A stretch of DNA of 64,000 nucleotides, taken from the NCBI GenBank assembly GCA_028720105.1, contig JAQYLI010000042.1, positions 1-64,000 of the forward strand. Direction: 5' to 3'. This document shows, in pieces, positions 50,701-58,043 of the stretch. This DNA is from Oscillospiraceae bacterium (GTDB lineage Bacteria > Bacillota > Clostridia > Oscillospirales > Ruminococcaceae). Each line of letters begins with the position of its first letter. Position 1 is the first letter of the stretch. The translations under genes were made by a program, and so were the position numbers. Under the pieces are notes generated by a model that saw nothing but the letters and a program-made list of their open reading frames with translations, had not been told where the DNA came from and made no database searches.

Positions 50701-51629
50701 CGGTGGGAGAATGTATGTGTATGGAGCAGTGGCTTGATGTGGCACTGTCCCTGTTTGAAAACGAAGAGGATATCACCGAAAAACATTCGGGTGAATGTAA
50801 GGTAATTTTCACAGGCGGAAAAATTTCCGACGAAAGCGTTTCGGAGGAGGACGCAGCTTCTCCCGCTGCCCTGCCCGATGAAACCAGGGCAAAAATACTC
50901 AGAGAAAATCTTGTCTGCGATTATGACGATACCCTGTCCGTCACCGCTTCAAAGCTCACCGTAAGCGAGATAGCCAAAAAGCACGAACCGAGGCTGAGAA
51001 GATTTTTCGGTGAAACTGCCCGAAAAAAAGCCGCAAAAAAGGCTGCGGCAGGGATATCCGCCGCCGACCGAGGCACCGCAGTTCACGAATTTATGCAGTT
51101 CTGCGATATAGAAAAGCTTGCGGCAGTGTCGCAATGTGAACGTGACAAAGCCATTTCCGAGGAAGCCGCTCGGCTTTGCAGGACGGGACATCTCACCGAA
51201 AAACAGGCAGAATGTGCCGACTCCGAAATGATAGGAGCATTTCTTGACAGCGAAATTTGCGGCAGGCTTATTCGCTCGGGAAATGTTATGAGAGAAAGAA
51301 AATTCCTGGTGAAAATTGCCGATTTATGTATTGATGAAGAAATTCTTGACAATTCGGGGCTGAGGGTTTATAATAATACCGAGGGAATGCTGCAGGGCGT
51401 TGCCGATCTGCTCTTTGAGGAGGACGGCAGGCTGATACTTATTGACTACAAGACAGACAGATACATCACTCCCGAGCAGCTGAAAGCCCGTTACGGTATG
51501 CAGCTGTATCTTTACGCAAAGGCTCTTTCCCTTATCCTCGGAAAGCCCGTTTCCGAAGCGTATCTCTACTCATTTGAGCTTGGAGCGGCGGTAAGGACGG
51601 AGCTTTCTCCCGAAAATATAATCATATGA
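47727..51629 (+). CDS. addA: ATP-dependent helicase/nuclease subunit A
   Basis: A 1300-residue UvrD-type helicase with a RecB-like nuclease. Walker A AAAGSGKTAVLVEKL is near the N-terminus, helicase motif II appears as IVMIDEFQDSTAVQE, TIHKSKGLEYPFVFL is a late helicase motif, LLYVALTRAKYKLFI is motif VI, and the C-terminal nuclease shows LILIDYKTDRY. It supplies the motor and one nuclease of AddAB. It starts at 47727 after GAAAGGAACTATGAACT. The gene closes the repair block. Confidence 0.96.
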   Translation: MAPNWTPEQCAAINVKNRAAVVSAAAGSGKTAVLVEKLLRILSDRNDPVSADRIVVVTFTNDAAAQMKQRLCAKLAEAAEQDPENDWLVSQQSLIPSAKISTIHSFCFDMIRGNSALIDVDSGFRVLDQSEDDAISAQAAENVFDRWFSERSEDMKRLTNFFCPDSRNDERLAAVIPPLRSKLLALPFPEDRMNGIAAAYEHTAGILEKCCSEGVSEELKNELLSDPLISYYLKNAKTKLSKALDSLSKAADMLISEYEKIISEISLKTSGSDEKPYADTLSSLEKAQGIITVLEGEKNSAAVMSMKLEADLFFPFSGESLNVTSRLTLSRSFKFKVKPAGAKKAESYTAAPSQEMLDKGKKLRSESLDTVKKLSGRYTLSDLFYDFSRHGEICRLLFALMSDIFAEEKRLRSEKNALSFSDAEQLAVELLCSRDGSGNISPTPLAKELSDYFHIVMIDEFQDSTAVQELIFRMLSKGGSADAPGTNFFAVGDVKQSIYRFRCSDPTIFLANIRESVDYADDGSSDRTRIYLNRNFRSSHGVVEFVNAVFGSIMSEENGSVLYDDTAKLIEGAGIGDIYGPTEIITLPPSVSEEEDEEEDSDNEESAALTEDDGGLSSLDIIEAKCTAVRIKELLENENIEENGETRPVRPSDICILMRGVKKAGIYVSCLEELGISVQGPAEESYLGSREISVLINLLRCIDNCTLDVPMASVLMSPMFMFTAEDMARLRVKRSSSVYNDILLSSMGKKDVPERLKRQCENFLEVFGRLREYAAVHTAAELIEFIYSRTDFMAVVSVYKDSAKKKANLRLLPIYAEKFDKNGSGGLSGFLRFIDSMLKNKKDFQSASAVSSISDSVSVKTIHKSKGLEYPFVFLCRSFVKFNLRDTSGKIVFSPFPDGSGSSVGFRITDGAKYAVYESFPREVLSEMLKKSQRDEEMMLLYVALTRAKYKLFITRRNDSEPISAKRTVGDRRNELAELIVKNETGCDCREAVGECMCMEQWLDVALSLFENEEDITEKHSGECKVIFTGGKISDESVSEEDAASPAALPDETRAKILRENLVCDYDDTLSVTASKLTVSEIAKKHEPRLRRFFGETARKKAAKKAAAGISAADRGTAVHEFMQFCDIEKLAAVSQCERDKAISEEAARLCRTGHLTEKQAECADSEMIGAFLDSEICGRLIRSGNVMRERKFLVKIADLCIDEEILDNSGLRVYNNTEGMLQGVADLLFEEDGRLILIDYKTDRYITPEQLKARYGMQLYLYAKALSLILGKPVSEAYLYSFELGAAVRTELSPENIII

Positions 51630-51714
51630 AGCGCTTTTCCCTATGCGGATAATATAAAAGGATCCTGCGGCGGCTTTGCGCCGTCCCAACGGCTCTGAAA
51701 GGAATGGTCAAATT

Positions 51715-52137
51715 ATGGAAAACAATAACGCAAGACGCCCCAAAGCCGCACCAAAGCCCGTACCTGTGGCAGGAATGCTCCTGTCATCGGTAATTCTCGG
51801 AGTAAGCATAATTATTGCGGGAGTCTCGGTCACAGGCTCGGTGAAAAAGCTCACCGCCGCTGTGGAAGCCCAGACCTTTTCATCAAGCTACTCCTCACCA
51901 TCTAACATTACCGTTAACAACACTGCTCCCAAGAATTACTTCACCGAGACAGAGGCTGCGGCTTACCTTAATATGACCGTTGACGAGATAAGGGCGGCTA
52001 TCACCAAAAAGGAGATAAAGGAGTACGTCAAGACCTCCGCAGGATATTCCATTTCCAAGAACGTGCTTGACGATTACTTTGAGCAGAAGGCTTACGAGAG
52101 CCTTAATGCAGCTAATTCCGAAAATCCCGAAAGCTGA
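51715..52137 (+). CDS. Membrane-anchored protein with an excisionase-like helix-turn-helix
   Basis: A 140-residue protein. A basic, Pro-rich N-terminus (residues 1-18) precedes one membrane helix (VAGMLLSSVILGVSIIIAGVSV, about 18-42), a Ser/Asn-rich linker (45-72), and a C-terminal domain FTETEAAAYLNMTVDEIRAAITKKEIKEYVKTSAGYSISKNVLDDYFE (75-122) in the pattern of excisionase/MerR-like winged helix domains. By topology rules the domain may lie either inside or outside. No ligand or target is known. I start at 51715, where AAAGGA lies 11 nt upstream; the upstream in-frame codons cross a GC-rich hairpin. It precedes two further small membrane proteins. Confidence 0.65.
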   Translation: MENNNARRPKAAPKPVPVAGMLLSSVILGVSIIIAGVSVTGSVKKLTAAVEAQTFSSSYSSPSNITVNNTAPKNYFTETEAAAYLNMTVDEIRAAITKKEIKEYVKTSAGYSISKNVLDDYFEQKAYESLNAANSENPES

Positions 52138-52163
52138 TGCCGCCCCGAAAAGGTGGAAACAGT

Positions 52164-52694
52164 ATGACAGACAGAATAAAAGTAAAAATAAATCATCACC
52201 CTGTAAGCTATCGCTGTATCGAATTATTCGGCGGAATGTTTGTGTGTTTTTTTCTGATGGTTGCGGCAAAAGCATACAACTCGATTGGACTGATGATCGG
52301 TTCAATTGTAAGCCTGATTGCAATATTTGGGGTAGGCGAATTTTTCAGCGCTATAAACGGTTTCCTTTCCGTCTATGACGGAGCCATACACTTTCGCTAC
52401 ATAAAATACGAGTCAAGTATCCCTCTCGGTGACATCACCGAGATAAGTTACGGGGTATACACAGAATATGCGGGACGAATGAGTACAAAGCGCATTGCTC
52501 TGAATATTAAAACAAGTGACGGCGAGGAACATTCCTTCAATGACAAGATAAACGAGGAAGAGCTTGCCTCCTCACTTGACACAAACAGCAAGTGCAATGT
52601 TCCCATAATAAGAATATACAGATTTTTAGCACAAATGCTTCCCAATAAGGCTAAGGGGTATGTTAAGCCGGAGAGCATCGGAGATATGCTTTAA
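52164..52694 (+). CDS. Small membrane protein with PH-like C-terminal domain, unknown function
   Basis: A 176-residue protein with two membrane helices (IELFGGMFVCFFLMVAAKAY, SIGLMIGSIVSLIAIFGVGEF, about residues 18-62) followed by a beta-rich part whose strands (LSVYDGAIHFRYIKYESSIPLGDITEISYG, KRIALNIKTSDGEEHSFNDK) fit a bacterial PH-like fold. The start at 52164 follows AAGGTGGAAACAGT. Its composition (more Ile/Lys, fewer Ala) differs slightly from the repair genes before it. No function assigned. Confidence 0.55.
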   Translation: MTDRIKVKINHHPVSYRCIELFGGMFVCFFLMVAAKAYNSIGLMIGSIVSLIAIFGVGEFFSAINGFLSVYDGAIHFRYIKYESSIPLGDITEISYGVYTEYAGRMSTKRIALNIKTSDGEEHSFNDKINEEELASSLDTNSKCNVPIIRIYRFLAQMLPNKAKGYVKPESIGDML

Positions 52695-52739
52695 CCCGCA
52701 AGCAAACAGATAAAATAATACCGAAAATCGGGGGATAAT

Positions 52740-53165
52740 ATGTTGATAGATTTTTTTGTTACCATCACCTATTATTTAGTTATCATCTCGTGGATATTAT
52801 TCTTCATAATGCAAAGCGTATGGAAAAAGCAGAACGATGATTTCCTTAACTTTTTAAACAATAACAGAGAGGAAATAATGAACGGCGGCAGCTGTGAATT
52901 TATGGGCTTTACATACACAAAAGAGACCCGTGTGGTACGCTTCACCTGCTGTATTTCGGTGGTCATACTGACCCTGTGCCGTTCAAGCGCCATTGTCCCG
53001 TCGGACAGATCCGGAGCAACAAAGCTTCTTTGTATCCTTATGACGCTTTTCGGCGGCTGGTGGGGTATCCCTTGGGGTCCGATACGCACTGTGCAGACTT
53101 TTTCCCAAATTGCCAAAGCAACGGAGATCTCTTTGTATGACGCTTATACCCGTGGGGTGATATGA
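52740..53165 (+). CDS. Small membrane protein of unknown function
   Basis: A 141-residue protein with an N-terminal helix (ITYYLVIISWILFFIMQS), a short soluble loop (about residues 28-62), a helix CCISVVILTLCRSSAIV, and a third hydrophobic segment KLLCILMTLFGGWWGIPWGPI. The GWWGIPWGPI motif occurs in several unclassified bacterial membrane proteins. It starts at 52740 behind GGGGGATAAT. It lies with the two genes before it in one direction with 45 bp or less between genes; their joint role is unknown. Confidence 0.55.
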   Translation: MLIDFFVTITYYLVIISWILFFIMQSVWKKQNDDFLNFLNNNREEIMNGGSCEFMGFTYTKETRVVRFTCCISVVILTLCRSSAIVPSDRSGATKLLCILMTLFGGWWGIPWGPIRTVQTFSQIAKATEISLYDAYTRGVI

Positions 53166-53269
53166 CCGAGATAAACAAAAGGGCAAATAATATTCGCAAG
53201 TTTTGAACATTCTATGAAAATATATAATAAATTACAGCACAAATCGCAGAGAAATGCGCAATAATTGAC

Positions 53270-53298
53270 TTGTTTATTATGCAGAATTCTGTTATAAT
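53270..53298 (+). promoter_or_regulatory. Promoter of the Pro/Ala/Glu/Thr-rich secreted protein
   Basis: TTGTTT (53270-53275), 17-nt spacer ending in TGT, TATAAT (53293-53298). A weaker -35 with an extended -10. Confidence 0.6.
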
Positions 53299-53369
53299 AA
53301 GAATAATAGCAGAAAATGCTAATGATCGGCTTAAAAAACCGTATTATTATTGAAAGGTGAATGATAATT

Positions 53370-54212
53370 ATGAAAAAAGCATTTAGAACAGGTGCGGCAT
53401 TATGCTTATCCGCCGCTGCTCTCACAGCAATAGCTGCAAGCGCATATGCAGAAGCAATTGATTTTGAGGACGGCAACTACTCCTTTGTATCCGTAAAGAC
53501 AGACGACGGCGGAGATCTTTCCGTTCTTTCCGTTGAGGAGTTCAATGGCTCAATGCAGCTCAAGGTAGACGTTCAGGACTGCTCACTCCTTCCCAAGATC
53601 CTTTTCAGTATGAACGATATCGTTGGTACCGAAAACCTCTCCAATGTTGACAAGATCTATATGGACATTACATTTGCCTCTAAGGACGGCGTAACAGCTC
53701 CCGGCTGGATAGGCGGCTGCTTAGGAACTTCAGGCGCAGACGATATTCCTGCATGGGATCAGACCGATTTTGAGGGCGGCGAATACGAGAACCCCGTTTC
53801 CGAGCCTATGACAATTGAAAGAAAATTCCTTCTCCCTTCAAAGAAGTTTGTAAGCGGCACCGAAGGCTCTAATGCACAGCTTATGAGATGGGGTACCGAA
53901 GTACCTTACTATATGTACGTTGACAATATCAGAATTCTCGACGCAGACGGCAACGAAATGCCCCTTATGATCTCTGCTGCTCCTGCTGAGGAAGCAGTTG
54001 AAGAAGCACCTGCAGAAGAAGCTGCAGAGACTCCCGCTGAGGAAACACCCGCAGAGACTCCCGCTGAGGAAGCACCTGCTGAGACAGCTGCCGAAACACC
54101 CGCTTCCGACGGAAACACATCATCCTCCAATACAGGAAACACAGCAGCCGCTTCTGTTGCAGCAATAGCTGTATGTGCAGCAGGACTTGCTGTTATCAGC
54201 CGCAGAAAGTAA
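53370..54212 (+). CDS. Secreted surface protein with Pro/Ala/Glu/Thr repeats and C-terminal anchor
   Basis: A 280-residue exported protein. Residues 1-26 are a signal peptide (AALCLSAAALTAIAASAYA). Residues about 27-200 form a beta-rich domain with several Trp and Asp (PGWIGGCLGTSGADD, VPYYMYVDNIRILD), reminiscent of carbohydrate-binding or jelly-roll modules, but I recognise no family. Residues about 204-250 are imperfect repeats of P-A-E-E-T/A, and the C-terminus has NTGNT, a hydrophobic helix and RRK, the layout of a surface-sorting tail without a clear LPxTG. Start at 53370, about 9 nt after AAAGGTG; biased codons suggest high expression. Confidence 0.7.
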   Translation: MKKAFRTGAALCLSAAALTAIAASAYAEAIDFEDGNYSFVSVKTDDGGDLSVLSVEEFNGSMQLKVDVQDCSLLPKILFSMNDIVGTENLSNVDKIYMDITFASKDGVTAPGWIGGCLGTSGADDIPAWDQTDFEGGEYENPVSEPMTIERKFLLPSKKFVSGTEGSNAQLMRWGTEVPYYMYVDNIRILDADGNEMPLMISAAPAEEAVEEAPAEEAAETPAEETPAETPAEEAPAETAAETPASDGNTSSSNTGNTAAASVAAIAVCAAGLAVISRRK

Positions 54213-54231
54213 TCCACATATATTGTCTCAT

Positions 54232-54270
54232 AAAGTGCAGAATGAACTCCTCTCATTCTGCACTTTAAAT
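54232..54270 (+). terminator. Terminator of the secreted surface protein gene
   Basis: AAAGTGCAGAATGA (54232-54245) pairs perfectly with TCATTCTGCACTTT (54253-54266), loop of 7. The T-tract is short (TTTAAATTT). Confidence 0.75.
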
Positions 54271-54358
54271 TTGGATATGCTAATTTGTTGTATATCGACA
54301 CAAATCAGACTTTTCAAGCCAACTTATTTGTGGATTTATACATATTTTTATTTTCCTA

Positions 54359-54387
54359 TTGACATAATCACACATACATGATATAAT
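54359..54387 (+). promoter_or_regulatory. Promoter of infC-rpmI-rplT
   Basis: TTGACA (54359-54364), 17-nt spacer ending in TGA, TATAAT (54382-54387), a perfect consensus. Confidence 0.88.
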
Positions 54388-54393
54388 ACTTAA

Positions 54394-54592
54394 GTACAAA
54401 AAATAAAGCAGAGCTTTCCGCTCTCACCCTGCTGCAAAGGCACGCAGTGGTCAATAATTTTTTTGATAAGTCCGCAGTATCCATATGTGTATGTGCGGAT
54501 AATCCGGAAAAATTATACGGCGGAGCTTTGGTTCTGCCGTTTTTTATTTCACATTCATTTATAGTTAATTTGATTATTTGGGGGTGCTCGCC
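54394..54592 (+). promoter_or_regulatory. infC leader with attenuator (probable L20 leader)
   Basis: A leader of about 200 nt with several inverted repeats (for example TCCGCA ... TGCGGA around 54471-54500) and a terminator ACGGCGGAGC-TTTG-GTTCTGCCGT (54517-54540) with a U-run (54540-54546) before infC. In low-GC Gram-positives the infC-rpmI-rplT leader is bound by ribosomal protein L20 and terminates transcription; the class is inferred from position and structure. Confidence 0.7.
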
Positions 54593-55120
54593 ATAGCTAA
54601 CAAGGATAGCAAGGAGCTTCAGATCAATGAAGAAATCCGTGACAAGGAGATCAGAGTAATAGGTCCCGACGGCGCACAGCTGGGTCTTATGTCCGCAAGG
54701 GACGCACAGAAGCTTGCCGCAGAAAAGGATCTGGATCTTGTAAAGATCGCACCGCAGGCTGTTCCGCCCGTGTGCAAGATCATGGACTACGGAAAGTATT
54801 TGTTTGAACAGGCTAAGCGTGAAAAGGAAGCAAGAAAAAATCAGAAGGTAGTCGAGATAAAGGAGATCAGAATGTTCTCCACCATTGACACTCACGATTT
54901 TGAAACCAAAACAGCTCAGGCTGTCAAATTCCTCAAGGGCGGAGATAAGATAAAGGTTTCCGTTCGTTTCCGTAAGCGTGCCATCGCTCATCCTCAGCTT
55001 GGAGAAGAGCTGCTTGAAAAATTCAAGGAAGCCTGCGCCGAAGCAGGAGTCGTTGAAAAGCCTGCAAAAATGGAGGGAAGAGCTCTTGTGATGTTCGTTT
55101 CCCCCAAGGCTTCAAAGTAA
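54593..55120 (+). CDS. infC: Translation initiation factor IF-3
   Basis: About 175 residues. The N-domain (QINEEIRDKEIRVIGPDGAQLGLM), lysine-rich linker and C-domain (IKEIRMFSTIDTHDFETKTAQAVKFLKGGDKIKVSVRFRKR) are standard IF-3. There is no ATG near the beginning. The best ribosome binding site GGGGGTG (54580-54586) lies 6 nt before ATA at 54593 (ATA GCT AAC AAG), so I place the start there; TTG 54578 or GTG 54584 would overlap that site. IF-3 genes are known to use rare AUU/AUC/AUA starts for autoregulation, because IF-3 itself discriminates against them. Confidence 0.93.
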   Translation: MANKDSKELQINEEIRDKEIRVIGPDGAQLGLMSARDAQKLAAEKDLDLVKIAPQAVPPVCKIMDYGKYLFEQAKREKEARKNQKVVEIKEIRMFSTIDTHDFETKTAQAVKFLKGGDKIKVSVRFRKRAIAHPQLGEELLEKFKEACAEAGVVEKPAKMEGRALVMFVSPKASK

Positions 55121-55165
55121 CCGATCATTTCAAAATAACTGTAAAAATAAAGGGAGGATATTTCT

Positions 55166-55363
55166 ATGCCAAAGCAGAAGACTCATTCCGGAGCTAAGAA
55201 GCGTTTCAAGCTCACTAAGACCGGTCTCGTTAAGTATCAGAAGACCAACAAGAGACACAGACTCACTCAGAAGGATCACAAGCGCAAGAGAATTGCTCGT
55301 AATATGGGCGTTGCAGGTTCAGCTAATGCTGCTACACTCAGAGAACTTATGCCCTACAAGTAA
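55166..55363 (+). CDS. rpmI: Ribosomal protein bL35
   Basis: A 65-residue basic protein; [20 protein letters not shown] and the [16 protein letters not shown] stretch are the bL35 signature. It follows infC by 45 bp with a GGGAGGATATTTCT ribosome binding site and precedes rplT in the conserved order. Confidence 0.98.
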   Translation: MPKQKTHSGAKKRFKLTKTGLVKYQKTNKRHRLTQKDHKRKRIARNMGVAGSANAATLRELMPYK

Positions 55364-55419
55364 TCGGTAAGGCTCGTATTTCAAGAACTGAACAATAATA
55401 CATTTGGAGGTAAAATACT

Positions 55420-55773
55420 ATGGCTCGTGTTAAGGGAGCAATGGCTACTCGCAAGAGAAGAAATAAAACATTAAAGCTTGCCAAGGGTTACTGGGGCGCA
55501 AAGAGCAAGCATTTCAAGATGGCTAAGGAAGCCGTAATGAAATCCGGCAACTACGCTTATATCGGCAGACGTCTCAAGAAGCGTGATTTCAGAAAGCTCT
55601 GGATCACAAGAATTTCCGCTGCCTGCAAGATGAACGGTATGAACTATTCTACATTTATGAACGGTCTCAAGAAGGCAGGCATCACTCTCAACAGAAAGAT
55701 GCTCTCCGAGATCGCAATCAGCGACGCAGCAGGTTTTACAGCTCTTACTGAAAAGGCTAAGGCTGCTCTTTAA
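55420..55773 (+). CDS. rplT: Ribosomal protein bL20
   Basis: A 117-residue assembly protein of the 50S subunit; [19 protein letters not shown] and [17 protein letters not shown] are diagnostic. In Bacillus it represses its own operon through the leader upstream of infC. Ribosome binding site TTGGAGGTAAAATACT; biased codons. Confidence 0.98.
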   Translation: MARVKGAMATRKRRNKTLKLAKGYWGAKSKHFKMAKEAVMKSGNYAYIGRRLKKRDFRKLWITRISAACKMNGMNYSTFMNGLKKAGITLNRKMLSEIAISDAAGFTALTEKAKAAL

Positions 55774-55787
55774 TTTAAGGCAAACAG

Positions 55788-55829
55788 GCTGTATCACAAA
55801 GGCGTTGTCCGTTGTGGTACAGCTTTTTT
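55788..55829 (+). terminator. Terminator of the infC-rpmI-rplT operon
   Basis: GCTGTATCACAA (55788-55799) pairs with TTGTGGTACAGC (55812-55823), one wobble, followed by six T. Confidence 0.88.
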
Positions 55830-55852
55830 GAATATGGAGGCTGCAAAGTGCA

Positions 55853-56674
55853 ATGACCGATTATAACCGCATATTTTCCGCCGATAATGAAAAAATAAAG
55901 CTTTACCGTAAGCTTACCGAGGACAAAAAAGCAAGACGCAAAGAAAACAAATTCACCATCGAGGGGGCAAGGCTGGTTTCCGATGCTGCCGCCGAGGCTA
56001 TAGAGCTGCACAGTGTTTTTTTCACCGAAATCGCAATGGAAAAATACGGCGAAGCTCTGGAGCTTCTTTTCAAAAAATATTCCTCAAAAATATTCAACAT
56101 CATCTCCGAGGAGCTGTCAAGAGAGCTTTCCGACACTAAAATGCCCCAGGGAATTTTTGCCGTCTGCTCAATGCCCACAGCCAACAAATCGGAAATATAC
56201 GGTAAAATAAAGAGCGGCAGCAGGGTGCTGATACTTGACAATATCCAGGACCCCGGAAATATGGGCACTATGCTCAGAACTGCCGACGCCTGCGGTATTG
56301 ACTGCGTTATCCTCTGCTCCTGCTGCGATATTTACAATCCCAAGACAGTCCGCTCGGCTATGGGCAGCATTATGAGAGTGGCTGTCATTTCGGACGATAT
56401 TCAAAATGCGGTGAGCGAGATGAAGCTTCGGGGCATACCCGTTTTTGCCGCAGTTATCTCGGACAGCGCAAAGTCCCTTACAGACTGCGATTTCTCGGAG
56501 GGCGGAGCGGTCATGATAGGCAACGAGGGCAATGGCTTATCCGAATATGACGCCGCGCTTGCTGACGTTATGCTCACCATAAAAATGCACGGAACTATAA
56601 ATTCCCTTAATGCCGCTATGGCTGCGGGGATAATTATGTGGGAGCTTTCCAAGGGCAAGGGGGGACGGAAATGA
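55853..56674 (+). CDS. SpoU/TrmH-family RNA 2'-O-methyltransferase
   Basis: A 273-residue SPOUT methyltransferase. The N-terminal substrate-binding part contains KARRKENKFTIEGARLVSDA; the knotted catalytic domain has the three SpoU motifs: VLILDNIQDPGNMGTMLRTADA, MIGNEGNGLS and GTINSLNAAMAAGIIMWE. It should methylate a ribose in rRNA or tRNA; the site is not predictable. GGAGG lies 12 nt upstream of the ATG. Its stop overlaps the dprA start (ATGA). Confidence 0.92.
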   Translation: MTDYNRIFSADNEKIKLYRKLTEDKKARRKENKFTIEGARLVSDAAAEAIELHSVFFTEIAMEKYGEALELLFKKYSSKIFNIISEELSRELSDTKMPQGIFAVCSMPTANKSEIYGKIKSGSRVLILDNIQDPGNMGTMLRTADACGIDCVILCSCCDIYNPKTVRSAMGSIMRVAVISDDIQNAVSEMKLRGIPVFAAVISDSAKSLTDCDFSEGGAVMIGNEGNGLSEYDAALADVMLTIKMHGTINSLNAAMAAGIIMWELSKGKGGRK

Positions 56675-57963
56675 ATACAGACGACGGAGCATATTACCGC
56701 AGGCTTTACAGGCTATGGGCGGTCATTGCATTCGGCGCGGCTTCAAAAAAACTTTCCGAACTGTATGAACGCTTCGGCAATGCAGAAAGCCTTTACGCCG
56801 CCGTTACTCAGGACGAGACGGTGAGAAACGGTCTCCCCGCGGAAACTGTTCGGGGAGCCGACAGCATCACACTGTCCTCTGCCGAGAGAGTTATGGAGCT
56901 TTGCGAAAAGCAGAAGATAAAGATAGTTACTGCGGACGAGGAAGCATTTCCCACAAGGCTCAGGGAAATTTACAATCCCCCTACGGTGCTTTTTTACAAG
57001 GGCGACATTTCGGGCATAAACGACAGGCTGAACATTGGCGTGGTGGGAACAAGAAAGCCATCGGATTACAGCAGGAAAACTGCTGCCGCTATCGTACATA
57101 CCCTTGCAAAGCACGGCTTTGACATCATAAGCGGCTTTGCGGAGGGCATTGACATCTGCGCTCACCTTGAGTGCATCAAAAGCGGCGGCAGGACCTTTGC
57201 GGTAATAGGTTCGGGGCTTGATTATCCATATCCCAGAAACAATATACCCTACCGTGAAATAATCGAGGAAAACGGAGCGATCATTTCCGAATTTCTCCCC
57301 GGCACACAGCCCTATCCCGCAAATTTCCTGCTGAGAAACCGCATACTTGCGGGGCTTTCTATGGGAGTTGCGGTCATTGAAGCAGGGGTGCAGAGCGGCT
57401 CACTCAACAGCGCCGCCCACGCAGTAAGTCAGGGCAAGCCCGTATTTGCCGTTCCGCCCTGTGACCTGTTTGACAACAGATATAAGGGAAACGTTTCACT
57501 TATCAGAGAGGGAGCTATACCCCTGATGGGTGCCCGAGATATCTTCGGAGAATACTGCGTAAATACATCGCATATAATAGTCGCAAACGAAAACACCGCC
57601 GCGCAGCTTGCAAAAATAAAGGAGATAGCGGACAAGGCTGCCGAGGCGGAACGGGAAAATGATAAAAAGAGCACCGCCTCCACGAAAAGCTCTCATAAAA
57701 AGGCGGAGGACATTTCTAAGCAAAAGCAAATGTCTGCTCCCGAAATGCAGCCACGCAAGTTAAGTGCAGAGAAGCTTGAAAGCTTTTCCGACCCCCTTCA
57801 GAAAAACATTGTAGCAAAGCTTTCGGAAAATGCTTCTATGAGAGCGGACGAGCTTGCCGCAGAGCTTGACTCGGAAATTGATGAAATTCTAACGGCTCTC
57901 ACCGAGCTTGAAATAATGGGTAATATTCAGTCCCAAAGCGGAAATTACAGCCTTGCGGACTGA
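56671..57963 (+). CDS. dprA: DprA/Smf DNA-processing protein
   Basis: A 430-residue DprA. The Rossmann core shows VVGTRKPSDYSRKTAA, SGFAEGIDICAH, VIGSGLDYPYPRNN and EFLPGTQPYPANFLLRNRILAGLS; a Lys/Ser-rich linker (about residues 320-365) leads to a C-terminal winged-helix domain. DprA loads RecA on incoming single-stranded DNA in transformation, though it is widespread in species not known to be competent. I start at 56671 behind GGGGGGACGGAA, overlapping the SpoU gene stop by 4 bp. It lies upstream of topA and trmFO as in many Firmicutes. Confidence 0.95.
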   Translation: MNTDDGAYYRRLYRLWAVIAFGAASKKLSELYERFGNAESLYAAVTQDETVRNGLPAETVRGADSITLSSAERVMELCEKQKIKIVTADEEAFPTRLREIYNPPTVLFYKGDISGINDRLNIGVVGTRKPSDYSRKTAAAIVHTLAKHGFDIISGFAEGIDICAHLECIKSGGRTFAVIGSGLDYPYPRNNIPYREIIEENGAIISEFLPGTQPYPANFLLRNRILAGLSMGVAVIEAGVQSGSLNSAAHAVSQGKPVFAVPPCDLFDNRYKGNVSLIREGAIPLMGARDIFGEYCVNTSHIIVANENTAAQLAKIKEIADKAAEAERENDKKSTASTKSSHKKAEDISKQKQMSAPEMQPRKLSAEKLESFSDPLQKNIVAKLSENASMRADELAAELDSEIDEILTALTELEIMGNIQSQSGNYSLAD

Positions 57964-58043
57964 TTTAAAAATATAAATATGCTTTTATCACTCGGATAAA
58001 AGCCTGCTGCGTAAACAGCCGCAGCAACGGAAAGGAAGATAAT

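Noticed and set aside
53965-54165. Repetitive frame opposite the P-A-E-E-T repeat region
   Set aside because: It mirrors the repeats of the secreted protein and has no independent start signals. The short DNA repeats there are codon repeats, not a CRISPR array.
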